Shown: positions 7,831 to 15,782 of the stretch, in pieces
How positions within the stretch are numbered: position 1 is the first letter of the stretch
Layout: every line of letters begins with the position of its first letter
Source of the DNA: Actinomycetes bacterium
GTDB taxonomy: Bacteria > Actinomycetota > Acidimicrobiia > Acidimicrobiales > RAAP-2
Direction of reading: 5' to 3'
NCBI GenBank assembly: GCA_021818265.1
Contig: JAKAEP010000002.1
Coordinates: 1-64,000 of the forward strand
Length of the DNA stretch: 64,000 bases
The notes under the pieces: model-generated
What the model was told of the DNA's origin: nothing
The model's database searches: none
Seen by the model: the letters and a program-made list of their open reading frames with translations, nothing else
Position numbers and translations under genes: made by a program

Positions 7831-8928
7831 TCAGCCGACGGGGTACTTCGTCGGGTCGACCGAGATCGTGCCGGACTCGATCCCCTTGGTGAGGGTCTTC
7901 ACGGTGGCCTTGAGCGAGGCGGGGACGGTCGGGGAGTCGAAGTAGAACTGCGCGCCCCCGTTGGCGAGGGTCCCGACGTAGTCGCCCGACTTGAACGTGC
8001 CCTTGGCCGCGGCCAGGACCGCGTCCTCCACCGAGGTGGTCACGCCCTTGGTCACCGAGCCGAGGAAGTACGAGCAGTCCGTCTTCTCGGCGAAGCAGCC
8101 GTCGGAGTCGACCCACATGATCGAGTGCTTCTTGCCCGCCTGCTGGGCGGCCGCGACCGAGCCGAGGCCCACGCCGCCGGCCACCGGGAAGACGATGTCC
8201 GCACCGTCGGCGAAGAAGCCCGAGGTGATGGTCTTACCGGCCGTCTGGTCGGTGAAGTTGCCCACGAACGTGCCCTTGCCGTTGAACTGGCCCTTGGCCC
8301 GGTTGCCCTTGGAGGGCGTCCAGCCCAGGACCTTGACGTGCTTGTGCATGTGCTGGTCGTAGTAGCGCACGCCCGCGACGAATCCGTCCATGTAGATGGT
8401 GACCGGCGGGATGTCGGCGCCGCCGTAGGTGGCGACCACGCCCGTCTTGCTCATGGCCGCAGCCACGTAGCCACCGAGGAACGCGTCCTGGTTGGTGTCG
8501 TAGGTCAGCGCGAGCAAGTCGTGCGACTTGGGCGCCTTCGGCACGTCGTCGACGATGGCGAACTTCTGGTTCGGGTGGGCGTCCGCCGCCGTCGCCGTGG
8601 CGCCGTCCATCAAGAACCCGACGGTGACGATGATGCCGCAGCCCTGGGAGATGAACTTGTTGATGTTGGGCGCGTAGGCCGCCGACGACGTCGACGAGAG
8701 GTACGACGCCGAGATGTTCTTGTCCTGCTTGGCCGCGTCCTGTAGGCCGGCCCACGCCGAGGCGTTGAACGAGTGGTCGTTGATGCCACCGGTGTCGGTC
8801 ACGACGCAGGCCTTGAACTTGCCCGCGGCCGAGGCGACCGACACCGTCGTGGCGACACCGATCGTCACCGTCCCGAGGACGAGAGCGCCGGCTCCGAGCA
8901 GTGCGCCGAGCCGATTGATCCTCCGCAT
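7831..8928 (-). CDS. BMP-family nucleoside-binding protein of ABC importer
   Basis: A 365-residue exported binding protein of the BMP/PnrA family that captures nucleosides outside the membrane. A Sec signal peptide (basic MRRINR, long hydrophobic stretch, cleavage near ASA-AGKF) is followed by the family features TDTGGINDHSFNASAW, VTVGFLMDGA and a DSDGC region near the ligand site. Unlike most homologues of Gram-positive bacteria it shows no lipobox before its first Cys (FKAC), so how it is held at the cell surface is unclear. The start ATG 8928 has a GGGGAG ribosome site 6 nt upstream. First gene of the importer operon. Confidence 0.92.
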   Translation of the reverse strand: MRRINRLGALLGAGALVLGTVTIGVATTVSVASAAGKFKACVVTDTGGINDHSFNASAWAGLQDAAKQDKNISASYLSSTSSAAYAPNINKFISQGCGIIVTVGFLMDGATATAADAHPNQKFAIVDDVPKAPKSHDLLALTYDTNQDAFLGGYVAAAMSKTGVVATYGGADIPPVTIYMDGFVAGVRYYDQHMHKHVKVLGWTPSKGNRAKGQFNGKGTFVGNFTDQTAGKTITSGFFADGADIVFPVAGGVGLGSVAAAQQAGKKHSIMWVDSDGCFAEKTDCSYFLGSVTKGVTTSVEDAVLAAAKGTFKSGDYVGTLANGGAQFYFDSPTVPASLKATVKTLTKGIESGTISVDPTKYPVG

Positions 8929-9008
8929 GTATATCTCCCCATATCTGAAGTGCGGTCATCGCCGTGAAGACCGCGTCGCGACTCGCGCCTCCGACCGGGC
9001 GACGAGCG

Positions 9009-9028
9009 GGCGGATATGCCTATCCGCC
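9009..9028. repeat. Inverted repeat, 8-bp arms, 4-base loop
   Basis: GGCGGATA-TGCC-TATCCGCC lies in the 142-bp gap between the binding-protein gene and the end of the drug-transporter gene. It could terminate the MFS transcript (about 40 bases past its stop) or be an operator for the nucleoside importer. Nothing else in 8929-9070 is recognisable. Confidence 0.5.
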
Positions 9029-9070
9029 GGTGGCGACACTAGCCCGCCCGTCGTGGGGCGTGCGGGCGGC

Positions 9071-10498
9071 CTAGTGGTGGCGCCCCACGTGACGGGGTAG
9101 GGCGAGGCTGACGGCGAAGGCGGCCAGGGTGAGCACCGCCGAGACCTGGAAGACGCGGTCGTAGCCGGCGACCAGGGCGGCGTCGCGCGTCGCGAGGCCC
9201 GAACGCAGGAGGGCGGCCGTCCGGTCGGCGGCCACCGTGCCGAGGGCCGCCAGGGCGATCGAGCCCCCGACCTGGCGGGCGGTGTTGAGGACCCCCGACG
9301 CGAGGCCCGCGTCGGCCCGGTCCACCCCGTCCGTCGCGGCGGTGGCCAGGGGGGAGAAGAGGACGCCCATGGCGAAGGCGCAGCAGAACGACGGGAGGGC
9401 GATGTCGGACCAGTAGCCGCTGGTCGTGTCGACGAAGGACAGCCAGTAGAAGCCGACGGTGGCGAGCAGGCTGCCCACGATGAGGAGGGGTCGGACCCCC
9501 GCCCGGGCGATGAGCCGCGACGAGATCTGGGCTCCGACGATGATGCCCACGGCCATCGGCATGAAGGCGAAGCCGGCCCGGACCGGGCCGTAGCCCTCGA
9601 CGAACTGGAAGTAGAAGGTGAGGAAGTACCAGATCGCGAAGAACGCCCCGCCGACGAGCATCATGACCCCGTTGGCGGTCGAGAGCGGCCGGGACCGGAA
9701 GATGCGGAACGGCATCAAGGGGTGCGAGGCCACCCGCGCCTCCCAGAACACGAAGACGATCAGCACGGCCAGCCCGCCGAAGAGCCAGTCGAGGATCGTG
9801 CTCGATCCCCAGGGGTGCGTGGTGGTGTTCACCACGGCGTAGATGACGGCCGCGAGCCCGCCGGTCACGAGGACGGCGCCGGTGACGTCGAGCTTGGCGG
9901 TGGCGTCCTTGTTGCGCATCTCGCGCAGGTAGAGCGCGGCCGCGACGCCGGCCACGATCCCCAAGGGGACGTTGATGAAGAAGACCCAGCGCCACGAGGC
10001 CAGCCCCGTGAGGATGCCGCCGAGGAGTCCGCCGACCGCGCCACCGGCGCCCGCCACCGCGCTCCAGACACCGATCGCCCGGGGGAGGCGGGGCCCGTGG
10101 AACGTCGTGACGATGATGGTGAGCGTCGCCGGCGACAAGACGGCGCCCCCGAGGCCCTGGATGGCCCGCACGGCGACCATCTGGGTCCCGGAGGCGGCGA
10201 AGCCGGCGCCGATGCTCGCCAGGGTGAACAGGGCGATGCCCGCGAGGTACACGTGGCGCCGGCCGAAGTAGTCCGCCGCACGCCCCCCGAGGAGCAAGAA
10301 GCCCGCGAAGGTGAGGACGTAGGCGTTGACGACCCACTGGGCGCTGGTGATCGTGAAGTGCAGGTCGTGGCTCATGCGCGGGAGCGCCACGTTGACGATC
10401 GAGACGTCGAGCACCACCATGAACTGCGCGAGGCACGCGATCGAGAGGATCAGCCAGTCCGGGGCGTGACGGGTCCGGGCGAGGGTCGTCGTGGGCAC
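9071..10498 (-). CDS. MFS transporter, DHA2 (EmrB/QacA) family
   Basis: A 475-residue drug:proton antiporter-like membrane protein with about 14 hydrophobic segments. Family motifs include LDVSIVNVALP (helix 1), GGRAADYFGRRHVY (motif A) and the helix-5 antiporter motif region AVAGAGGAVGGLLGG. The substrate is unknown. The GTG at 10498 is chosen over the 1048-residue track ORF because TACACT lies 6 nt upstream and the first helix follows after about 20 residues. It is divergent from the ABC-F gene. Confidence 0.9.
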   Translation of the reverse strand: MPTTTLARTRHAPDWLILSIACLAQFMVVLDVSIVNVALPRMSHDLHFTITSAQWVVNAYVLTFAGFLLLGGRAADYFGRRHVYLAGIALFTLASIGAGFAASGTQMVAVRAIQGLGGAVLSPATLTIIVTTFHGPRLPRAIGVWSAVAGAGGAVGGLLGGILTGLASWRWVFFINVPLGIVAGVAAALYLREMRNKDATAKLDVTGAVLVTGGLAAVIYAVVNTTTHPWGSSTILDWLFGGLAVLIVFVFWEARVASHPLMPFRIFRSRPLSTANGVMMLVGGAFFAIWYFLTFYFQFVEGYGPVRAGFAFMPMAVGIIVGAQISSRLIARAGVRPLLIVGSLLATVGFYWLSFVDTTSGYWSDIALPSFCCAFAMGVLFSPLATAATDGVDRADAGLASGVLNTARQVGGSIALAALGTVAADRTAALLRSGLATRDAALVAGYDRVFQVSAVLTLAAFAVSLALPRHVGRHH

Positions 10499-10504
10499 CG
10501 CCCG

Positions 10505-10510
10505 AGTGTA
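10505..10510 (-). promoter_or_regulatory. Leaderless -10 box of DHA2 transporter
   Basis: TACACT on the minus strand, 6 nt before the GTG start. Confidence 0.5.
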
Positions 10511-10570
10511 GGGGGCGACCTTCACGCCCGACCCGCTCGGGGTTTGCGCGACTTCGGACAGACTGGTGGG

Positions 10571-12250
10571 GTGCCAGCCCAGTTCATCTACACCATGCGC
10601 GACCTGCGTCGGTTCTACCCGCCCGACCGCGAGGTCCTGCGTGGGATCAACCTGTCGTTCTACCCGGGGGCCAAGATCGGCGTCATCGGCTCGAACGGCT
10701 CGGGCAAGTCGTCGCTGCTGCGCATCATGGCCGGCCTCGACGACGGCTTCTCCGGCGAGGCGCGCCTGACCCCGGGCTTCAGCGTCGGCTACCTGTCCCA
10801 AGAGCCCCAGCTCGACCCCGAGAAGGACGTCGTGGGCAACGTGTCCGACGGGGTCGCCGAGCAACGTGACCTGCTCGCGCGCTTCAACGAGGTGTGCGCG
10901 GCCTTCGCCGACCCCGACGCCGACGTCGACGCCCTGCTCGAGGAGCAGGCGGGACTCCAGACCCGCATCGACGCCCTGGGCGCCTGGGACCTGGAGCGGA
11001 CCCTGGAGATCGCGATGGACGCCCTGCGCCTCCCGCCCCCCGACGCCGACGTCACGACGCTCTCGGGCGGTGAGCGGCGCCGGGTCGCGCTCTGTCGGCT
11101 CCTGCTCGCGAAGCCCGACCTGCTGTTGCTCGACGAGCCGACCAACCACCTGGACGCCGAGTCGGTGGCGTGGCTCGAGCGGGCCCTCCAGGAGTACGCC
11201 GGAACGGTCGTGGCCGTCACCCACGACCGCTACTTCCTCGACAACGTGGCCGAGTGGATCCTCGAGCTCGACCGCGGGCACGGGATCCCCTGGCACGGCA
11301 ACTACTCGTCGTGGCTCGAGCAGAAGCAGGCCCGCCTCGAGGCCGAGGAGCGGGTGGACCGGGCCCGCCAGGCCTCGCTCCAGCGCGAGCTCGAGTGGAT
11401 CCGCCTCTCGCCACGCGCCCGCCACTCCAAGGGCAAGGCCCGCGTCAACGCCTTCAACGAGCTGGTCGCCGAGTCCGAGGCGGCCGACCGGCGCCCCGAC
11501 GCGCTCGAGATCTCGATCCCGCCGGGACCACGGCTCGGCGACCTCGTCGTGAACGCGCGCCGGGTCGTCAAGGGCTACGGCGACCGCCTGCTCATCGAGG
11601 ACCTGGACTTCCTTCTGCCACCCGGCGGGATCGTGGGCGTCATCGGCGCCAACGGAGCCGGGAAGACGACCCTGTTCAAGATGATGGTCGGGCTCGAGGC
11701 GCCCGACGGCGGCTCCTTCGAGGTCGGCCCGACCGTCCAGTTCGCCTACGTCGACCAGTCGCGCGAGTCGCTCGACCCCGACCACACGGTCTTCGACGAG
11801 GTCGCCGGGGGCGCGGAGAGGATCGTCGTGGGGTCGCGCGAGGTCCACGCGCGCGCCTACGTGGCGAGCTTCGGGTTCAAGGGGTCCGACCAGCAGAAGA
11901 AGGTGGGCGAGATCTCCGGCGGGGAGCGCAACCGCGTCCAGCTGGCCAAGGTGCTGCGCAGCGGAGGGAACGTCCTGCTGCTCGACGAGCCCACGAACGA
12001 CCTCGACGTCGACACGCTGCGCGCCCTGGAGGACGGCCTCCTCTCGTTCCCGGGTTGCGCCGTCGTGATCAGCCACGATCGGTGGTTCCTCGACCGGGTC
12101 GCGACCCACGTGCTCGCCTTCGAGGGCGACGCGGTGGTGCGCTGGTTCGAAGGGAACTTCTCGGACTACGAGGAGGACCGCCACAAGCGCCTCGGCGCGG
12201 AGGCCGACCAGCCCCACCGCCTGCGCTACAAGCCCCTCAGCCGGTCCTAG
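10571..12250 (+). CDS. ettA: ABC-F ATPase, energy-dependent translational throttle EttA
   Basis: A 559-residue cytosolic ABC-F protein with two ATPase domains and no membrane part, matching EttA length (about 555). Domain 1 has Walker A GSNGSGKSS, signature LSGGERRRVALC and Walker B LLLLDEPTNHLD. A charged interdomain linker (about residues 245-310) includes an arm region and RHSKGKARVNAF. Domain 2 has GANGAGKTT, ISGGERNRVQLAK and LLLDEPTNDLD. EttA binds the ribosomal E site and gates the first elongation cycle according to ADP/ATP. The GTG start 10571 fits homologues beginning AQFIYTMRDL. The box CAGACT lies 6 nt upstream, a poor -10 match. Confidence 0.93.
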   Translation: MPAQFIYTMRDLRRFYPPDREVLRGINLSFYPGAKIGVIGSNGSGKSSLLRIMAGLDDGFSGEARLTPGFSVGYLSQEPQLDPEKDVVGNVSDGVAEQRDLLARFNEVCAAFADPDADVDALLEEQAGLQTRIDALGAWDLERTLEIAMDALRLPPPDADVTTLSGGERRRVALCRLLLAKPDLLLLDEPTNHLDAESVAWLERALQEYAGTVVAVTHDRYFLDNVAEWILELDRGHGIPWHGNYSSWLEQKQARLEAEERVDRARQASLQRELEWIRLSPRARHSKGKARVNAFNELVAESEAADRRPDALEISIPPGPRLGDLVVNARRVVKGYGDRLLIEDLDFLLPPGGIVGVIGANGAGKTTLFKMMVGLEAPDGGSFEVGPTVQFAYVDQSRESLDPDHTVFDEVAGGAERIVVGSREVHARAYVASFGFKGSDQQKKVGEISGGERNRVQLAKVLRSGGNVLLLDEPTNDLDVDTLRALEDGLLSFPGCAVVISHDRWFLDRVATHVLAFEGDAVVRWFEGNFSDYEEDRHKRLGAEADQPHRLRYKPLSRS

Positions 12251-12258
12251 CGGCGGCG

Positions 12259-12264
12259 TAGGGT
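12259..12264 (+). promoter_or_regulatory. Leaderless -10 box of kynA
   Basis: TAGGGT, 8 nt before the GTG chosen as kynA start. It overlaps the alternative TTG start of the track ORF. Confidence 0.45.
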
Positions 12265-12272
12265 TGGTCCCC

Positions 12273-13019
12273 GTGGCGGCGACCGACTACTCGAGCTACC
12301 TGAGGATCGACGACCTGCTGACCCTCCAGGTCCCGCTCACGCCTGGCGCCGACGACGAGCTGCTCTTCATCGTGGTCCACCAGGCCTACGAGCTCTGGTT
12401 CAAGGTCGTGCTCGACGAGCTGCGACGGGCGGCGTCGCGCCTGCACGCCGGTGAGCCGTGGCGGGCACTGGGCCCGCTCTCGCGCACGGTCGACGTCGGC
12501 CGGCTGCTGCTCGGCCACCTCTCGGTCCTCGAGACGATGTCGCCCGAGGAGTTCTTGCGCTTCCGCGACCCCCTGAACCCGGCGTCGGGCTTCCAGTCCT
12601 TCCAGTTCCGGGCCATCGAGTTCCTCTCGGGCGCGGGTGACCCGCACTCGCTCGGCTTCCCCTTCTTCGACGACCGTCAGCGGGCGTGGCTCGCCGCCGT
12701 CGCGGGGGAGCCCGACGTGTGGACGGGGTTCCTCGCGAGCCTCGAGACGCTCCTCGGGCCCGGGGAGGTCCTCGGGCGCCTGGCGGAGCTCTACCACGAC
12801 CACTCGACGCCCGAGCGGGCCGCGCTGCACGCGGTCGCCGAGCGGCTTCTCGACCACGACGAGAACCTCGCGACCTGGAGGCATCGCCACCTGCTCATGG
12901 CGGGCCGCGAGATCGGGCGGCGGCCCGGCACCGGCGGGAGCGCCGGCATGGCCTACCTTGAGACGACGATCGGCCAGCGCCTCTACCCGGCGCTGTGGGA
13001 CGTGAGGAGTGCGCTATGA
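12273..13019 (+). CDS. kynA: Tryptophan 2,3-dioxygenase
   Basis: A 248-residue haem dioxygenase that opens the indole ring of L-tryptophan to N-formylkynurenine. It shows the N-terminal YSSYLRIDDLL, HQAYELWFKVVLDEL with the active-site His, the FQSFQFRAIEF block, and the C-terminal WRHRHLLMAGREIG and GTGGSAGMAYL motifs with the haem-ligand His. It is somewhat shorter than many bacterial forms (about 280). The track starts at a TTG at 12264; GTG 12273 is preferred because a TAGGGT box overlaps that TTG. It overlaps kynU by ATGA, forming a two-gene operon without an arylformamidase. Confidence 0.95.
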   Translation: MAATDYSSYLRIDDLLTLQVPLTPGADDELLFIVVHQAYELWFKVVLDELRRAASRLHAGEPWRALGPLSRTVDVGRLLLGHLSVLETMSPEEFLRFRDPLNPASGFQSFQFRAIEFLSGAGDPHSLGFPFFDDRQRAWLAAVAGEPDVWTGFLASLETLLGPGEVLGRLAELYHDHSTPERAALHAVAERLLDHDENLATWRHRHLLMAGREIGRRPGTGGSAGMAYLETTIGQRLYPALWDVRSAL

Positions 13020-14245
13020 GGAACCGTGACGAGTGCGAGGCCCTCGACCGGGCCGACCCGCTGGCCGCGTTGCGCGGCGAGTTCCGGCTCAACGAGGGGG
13101 AGGTCTACCTCGACGGGAACTCCCTCGGGCCGGTCTGCGAGCCGGCGGCCGCCCGGGTCCGCGAGGTCCTCGACCGGGAGTGGTCCACGCAGCTCGTGCG
13201 GGGATGGAACCAGGGGTGGATGGACCAGCCCCTGCGCCTCGGCGAGCGCCTCGCACCGCTGATCGGCGCCCGTTCCCACGAGGTGCTGGTCGCCGACACC
13301 CTGACCGTGCTCCTCGCGAAGCTCATCGGTGGCGCCCTCGAGTTGCGGCCCGAGCGCCACGTCGTGCTCACCGACGCCGCCAACTTCCACAGCGACCTCT
13401 ACATCGTGCGCGCGATGGCCGAGCGGGCGGGGCGTCCCGTGAGCGTGAAGGCGATCGAGCGCTCGCGGCTGGCTGAGCACCTCGACGACGACGTCGCGCT
13501 CGTCATGCTCACCCACGTGGACTTCCGCACGGGGGAGATGCTCGACCTCGACGGGGTGACCCGAGCCGTCCACGACGCGGGGGCGCTCATGCTGTGGGAC
13601 TTCGCGCACTCGGCCGGCGCGGTGCCCCTGGACGTCGAGGGGGCCGACGTGGACTTCGCGGCGGGATGCGGCTACAAGTACCTCAACGGCGGGCCGGGCG
13701 CGCCGGCCTTCTGCTACGTGCGCGAGCGCTGGCAGGGCGTGCTGCGCAACCCCCTCCCGGGGTGGCTCGGCCACGCGCGGCCCTTCGCCTTCGAGCCCGA
13801 CTACGAGTCGGCCCAGGGCATGAGGGCCTTCGTGACCTCGTCGCCGTCCATCGTGGCCCTCGCGGCCCTCGACGGCGCGCTCTCGGTCTGGGAGCGGGCC
13901 CCCATGGACCTGGTGCGCGCGAAGAGCCTCGCACTCACGGACCTCTTCATCGAGCTGGTCGAGGGCCGCCTGCCCGGCGTCTTCGAGGTCGTCACGCCGC
14001 GCGAGCACGCGCGGCGGGGCTCGCAGGTCGCTCTGCGCCACCCCGACGCCTACGGCGTCGTCCGGGCCGTCGGCGAGGCCGGGGTCGTGGGCGACTTCCG
14101 CGAACCCGACGTCGCGCGCTTCGGCTTCACGCCGCTCTACCTGCGCTACGTCGACGTCTTCGACGCGGTCGAACGCCTCGCGCACGTCATTGAGAGCGGC
14201 GCCCACCGCGACGAGCGCTTCGCCGCTCGCGCGGCGGTGACCTGA
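13016..14245 (+). CDS. kynU: Kynureninase
   Basis: A 409-residue PLP enzyme of aminotransferase fold that cleaves L-kynurenine to anthranilate and alanine (or 3-hydroxykynurenine to 3-hydroxyanthranilate). Features are YLDGNSLGPV, the region RGWNQGWMD, DAANFHSDLY, LTHVDFRTGEM, the PLP-binding Asp in WDFAHSAGA and the Schiff-base lysine in GCGYKYLNGGPG. ATG 13016 is preceded by GAGGAG and overlaps the kynA stop, so the longer track start is discarded. With kynA it yields anthranilate from tryptophan if a formamidase exists elsewhere or hydrolysis is spontaneous. Confidence 0.95.
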   Translation: MRNRDECEALDRADPLAALRGEFRLNEGEVYLDGNSLGPVCEPAAARVREVLDREWSTQLVRGWNQGWMDQPLRLGERLAPLIGARSHEVLVADTLTVLLAKLIGGALELRPERHVVLTDAANFHSDLYIVRAMAERAGRPVSVKAIERSRLAEHLDDDVALVMLTHVDFRTGEMLDLDGVTRAVHDAGALMLWDFAHSAGAVPLDVEGADVDFAAGCGYKYLNGGPGAPAFCYVRERWQGVLRNPLPGWLGHARPFAFEPDYESAQGMRAFVTSSPSIVALAALDGALSVWERAPMDLVRAKSLALTDLFIELVEGRLPGVFEVVTPREHARRGSQVALRHPDAYGVVRAVGEAGVVGDFREPDVARFGFTPLYLRYVDVFDAVERLAHVIESGAHRDERFAARAAVT

Positions 14246-14246
14246 C

Positions 14247-14747
14247 CTAGAGGGCGTCGGCTCCCGGGGAGGGCTCGAGGCCCCGGGCGAGGGCCGCCCC
14301 GATCTCCTCGACGATGGCCTCGACGGGCGCGGTCGCGTCCAGGGTGAGGCCCCGCTCCTCGGGCGCCAAGGGCTCCAGCGTGACGAACTGGCCGTCGAGG
14401 ATCGCCGGCGAGGCGAAGTGCCCCTCACGCTCGGCGAGCCGCTCGGCGGCCACCTCGGGCGAGACGGCGAGGTGCACGCTCACCAGGTCGGGCGCGTGGG
14501 CCTTGAGGACGTTGCGGTAGGTGCGCGCGAGCGCCGAGCACGACACGACGACCCCGGGGGCCGCCAGTCGCTCGCCCACCGCGCGTAGCCAGGGAAAACG
14601 GTCCTGGTCCGAGAGGGGACGCCCCTGGGCGAGCATCGCCCGGTTCCGGGGGGGATGGAGGTCGTCGGCCTCCACGAAGCGAAAGCCCAGTCGGTCCGCC
14701 AGGGCGAGCCCGACCGTGGTCTTGCCCGCTCCTGACACCCCCATCAC
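14247..14747 (-). CDS. gntK: Gluconokinase (shikimate-kinase-like P-loop)
   Basis: A kinase of about 166 residues phosphorylating D-gluconate to 6-phosphogluconate. Walker A is GVSGAGKTT. Further GntK features are EADDLHPPRNRAML, SDQDRFPWL, VVSCSALARTYRN and REGHFASPAILDGQFVTLE. The GTG at 14747 overlaps the upstream stop as GTGA (GTGATG, so ATG 14744 is also possible). This start trims the first beta strand (SRILVMG), so a GTG at 14804 inside the upstream gene is a real alternative. It ends one base from the convergent kynU stop and is the third gene after two paralogous exported proteins. Confidence 0.88.
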   Translation of the reverse strand: MMGVSGAGKTTVGLALADRLGFRFVEADDLHPPRNRAMLAQGRPLSDQDRFPWLRAVGERLAAPGVVVSCSALARTYRNVLKAHAPDLVSVHLAVSPEVAAERLAEREGHFASPAILDGQFVTLEPLAPEERGLTLDATAPVEAIVEEIGAALARGLEPSPGADAL

Positions 14748-15214
14748 GAGGATGCGCGACGTGGAACCGCTCTCGTCCCCTTGAATCCCGGGTCTCCCTT
14801 CCACGAGAACGCGAACGTTCGCGGCCTCGCGCCCTGACGGTAGTGGACGGTCATCGTCGAGTAGAGGATGCCGTGACGAGTTCGGACGGGGTCTCCGAGG
14901 CGGACGGTCGCGTGGGGGAAGTAGCGCATCGTGGAGGCCGCGCAGTACGGCGTGCAGGGGTTCTCGCCGAAGGTCGCCTCCGCGACGGCCGTGCGCGGTC
15001 CCCACGAGTGCCAGCGGATCGCGCCGAGGGTGGTGTTGCCGTCCGCGCAGGCGACGACGAACGACGCGGGCCGGTGCACGACGCGGCCCGAGCACGCGAG
15101 GAGCCCCGGGGTGGCGGCCGCTCCGGCCGGGCCGGCCGGGGCGACGGGTGCCGCAGCGACCATCACCGCGGACGCGAGCGTCGCCATGACGAGTGTGCCG
15201 CGGAGCCGCCTCAC
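14744..15214 (-). CDS. Secreted Cys-containing protein, paralog B
   Basis: A 156-residue protein with an N-terminal signal peptide (VRRLRG, then a hydrophobic Ala-rich run to about residue 34). The mature domain has the pattern CSGRVV, ACADGNTTL, IRWHSWG, NPCTPYCAAS. The CADGN, W..WG and C.P.C pattern recurs in small exported proteins of actinobacteria that, to my knowledge, have no assigned function. It is homologous over its length to the adjacent gene upstream (paralog A), pointing to tandem duplication. GTG 15214 overlaps the paralog A stop (GTGA). The four Cys could form disulfides outside the cell. I do not recognise a function. Confidence 0.8.
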   Translation of the reverse strand: MRRLRGTLVMATLASAVMVAAAPVAPAGPAGAAATPGLLACSGRVVHRPASFVVACADGNTTLGAIRWHSWGPRTAVAEATFGENPCTPYCAASTMRYFPHATVRLGDPVRTRHGILYSTMTVHYRQGARPRTFAFSWKGDPGFKGTRAVPRRASS

Positions 15215-15759
15215 GCCCGACCCCCGGTCGTGAGGAGTTGGATGACCCGGTGGGCGGCCGTGCCCGTGTGGTAGGTCACGACGGCTCGGGAGAAGCGCTC
15301 GCCGCGAGGGGTGGCCACCGGCCGGTCGAGGACCACGCTCGCGCCGCGGAAGTACCGCAGCGGCGAGGAGGCGCAGTTCGGGGTGCACAGGTTCACCGCG
15401 AAGGTCGTCACACCGCGCGCCGACGTGGCGTCCCACGCGCTCCAGCGCGTCGCGGTGAGGGCCGAGTTGGCGTCGGCGCAGCTAAGCGTGAGGGTCGAGG
15501 GCTCGACGACCGCGCGGCCCGTGCACGTGGTGACCCGCGGGGCCGACGCCGCGACGGCGCCCGTCGACCGTGCGCCGCTCTCCCCGGAGGTGCCCGAGGC
15601 GGCGAGCGCGGTAAGGAGGGCCGCCCCGGCGACAAGGACCAGGGCGAGCAGGAGGGCGGCGCGTCGGGCGACCCGGCGCCGGGCGCGCCGTCGGGCCTCG
15701 GGGATCAGGGCCTCGGGGGCCGGCGACGGGGGCGTCGTTGGGGGTGCGGTTAGCGTCAT
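15211..15759 (-). CDS. Membrane-anchored Cys-containing protein, paralog A
   Basis: A 182-residue protein with a Pro-rich start, a basic stretch (ARRRARRRVARR), one membrane segment (about residues 34-54), an Ala/Ser/Gly linker and an external domain of about 100 residues matching paralog B: CTGRAVVEP, SCADANSAL, WSAWD, NLCTPNCASS, then YFRGASVVLDRPV. The basic residues before the helix predict the C-terminal domain outside. The ATG at 15759 is decided by the minus-strand TATAGT box 7 nt upstream. It is divergent from the gntR regulator with a shared operator, so it is probably a direct target. Function unknown. Confidence 0.8.
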   Translation of the reverse strand: MTLTAPPTTPPSPAPEALIPEARRRARRRVARRAALLLALVLVAGAALLTALAASGTSGESGARSTGAVAASAPRVTTCTGRAVVEPSTLTLSCADANSALTATRWSAWDATSARGVTTFAVNLCTPNCASSPLRYFRGASVVLDRPVATPRGERFSRAVVTYHTGTAAHRVIQLLTTGGRA

Positions 15760-15782
15760 TGACGCTACTATAATTAGCGTCA
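15751..15782. promoter_or_regulatory. Triple TAGCGTCA operator between gntR and paralog A
   Basis: The octamer TAGCGTCA occurs three times in 32 bases: plus at 15751-15758, minus at 15767-15760 and plus at 15775-15782. The first two form a perfect 17-bp palindrome (TAGCGTCATTGACGCTA) covering the start codon of paralog A. The third sits between the gntR -10 box and its ATG. The layout predicts direct repression of both genes by the GntR protein. Confidence 0.75.
15767..15774. promoter_or_regulatory. Overlapping divergent -10 boxes of gntR and paralog A
   Basis: The plus strand has a perfect TATAAT (15769-15774), 7 nt before the gntR ATG. The minus strand has TATAGT (15772-15767), 7 nt before the paralog A ATG. 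Four bases are shared by both boxes. Both mRNAs would start at or beside the start codon. Confidence 0.7.

Noticed and set aside
9009-9028. A riboswitch upstream of the nucleoside-binding protein
   Set aside because: Only one short hairpin is present in 142 bases; no purine-riboswitch core elements are recognisable.
9071-12217. 1048-residue minus-strand ORF as one protein
   Set aside because: Only the last 475 residues form a real MFS protein; the rest is antisense to ettA. The true start is GTG 10498.
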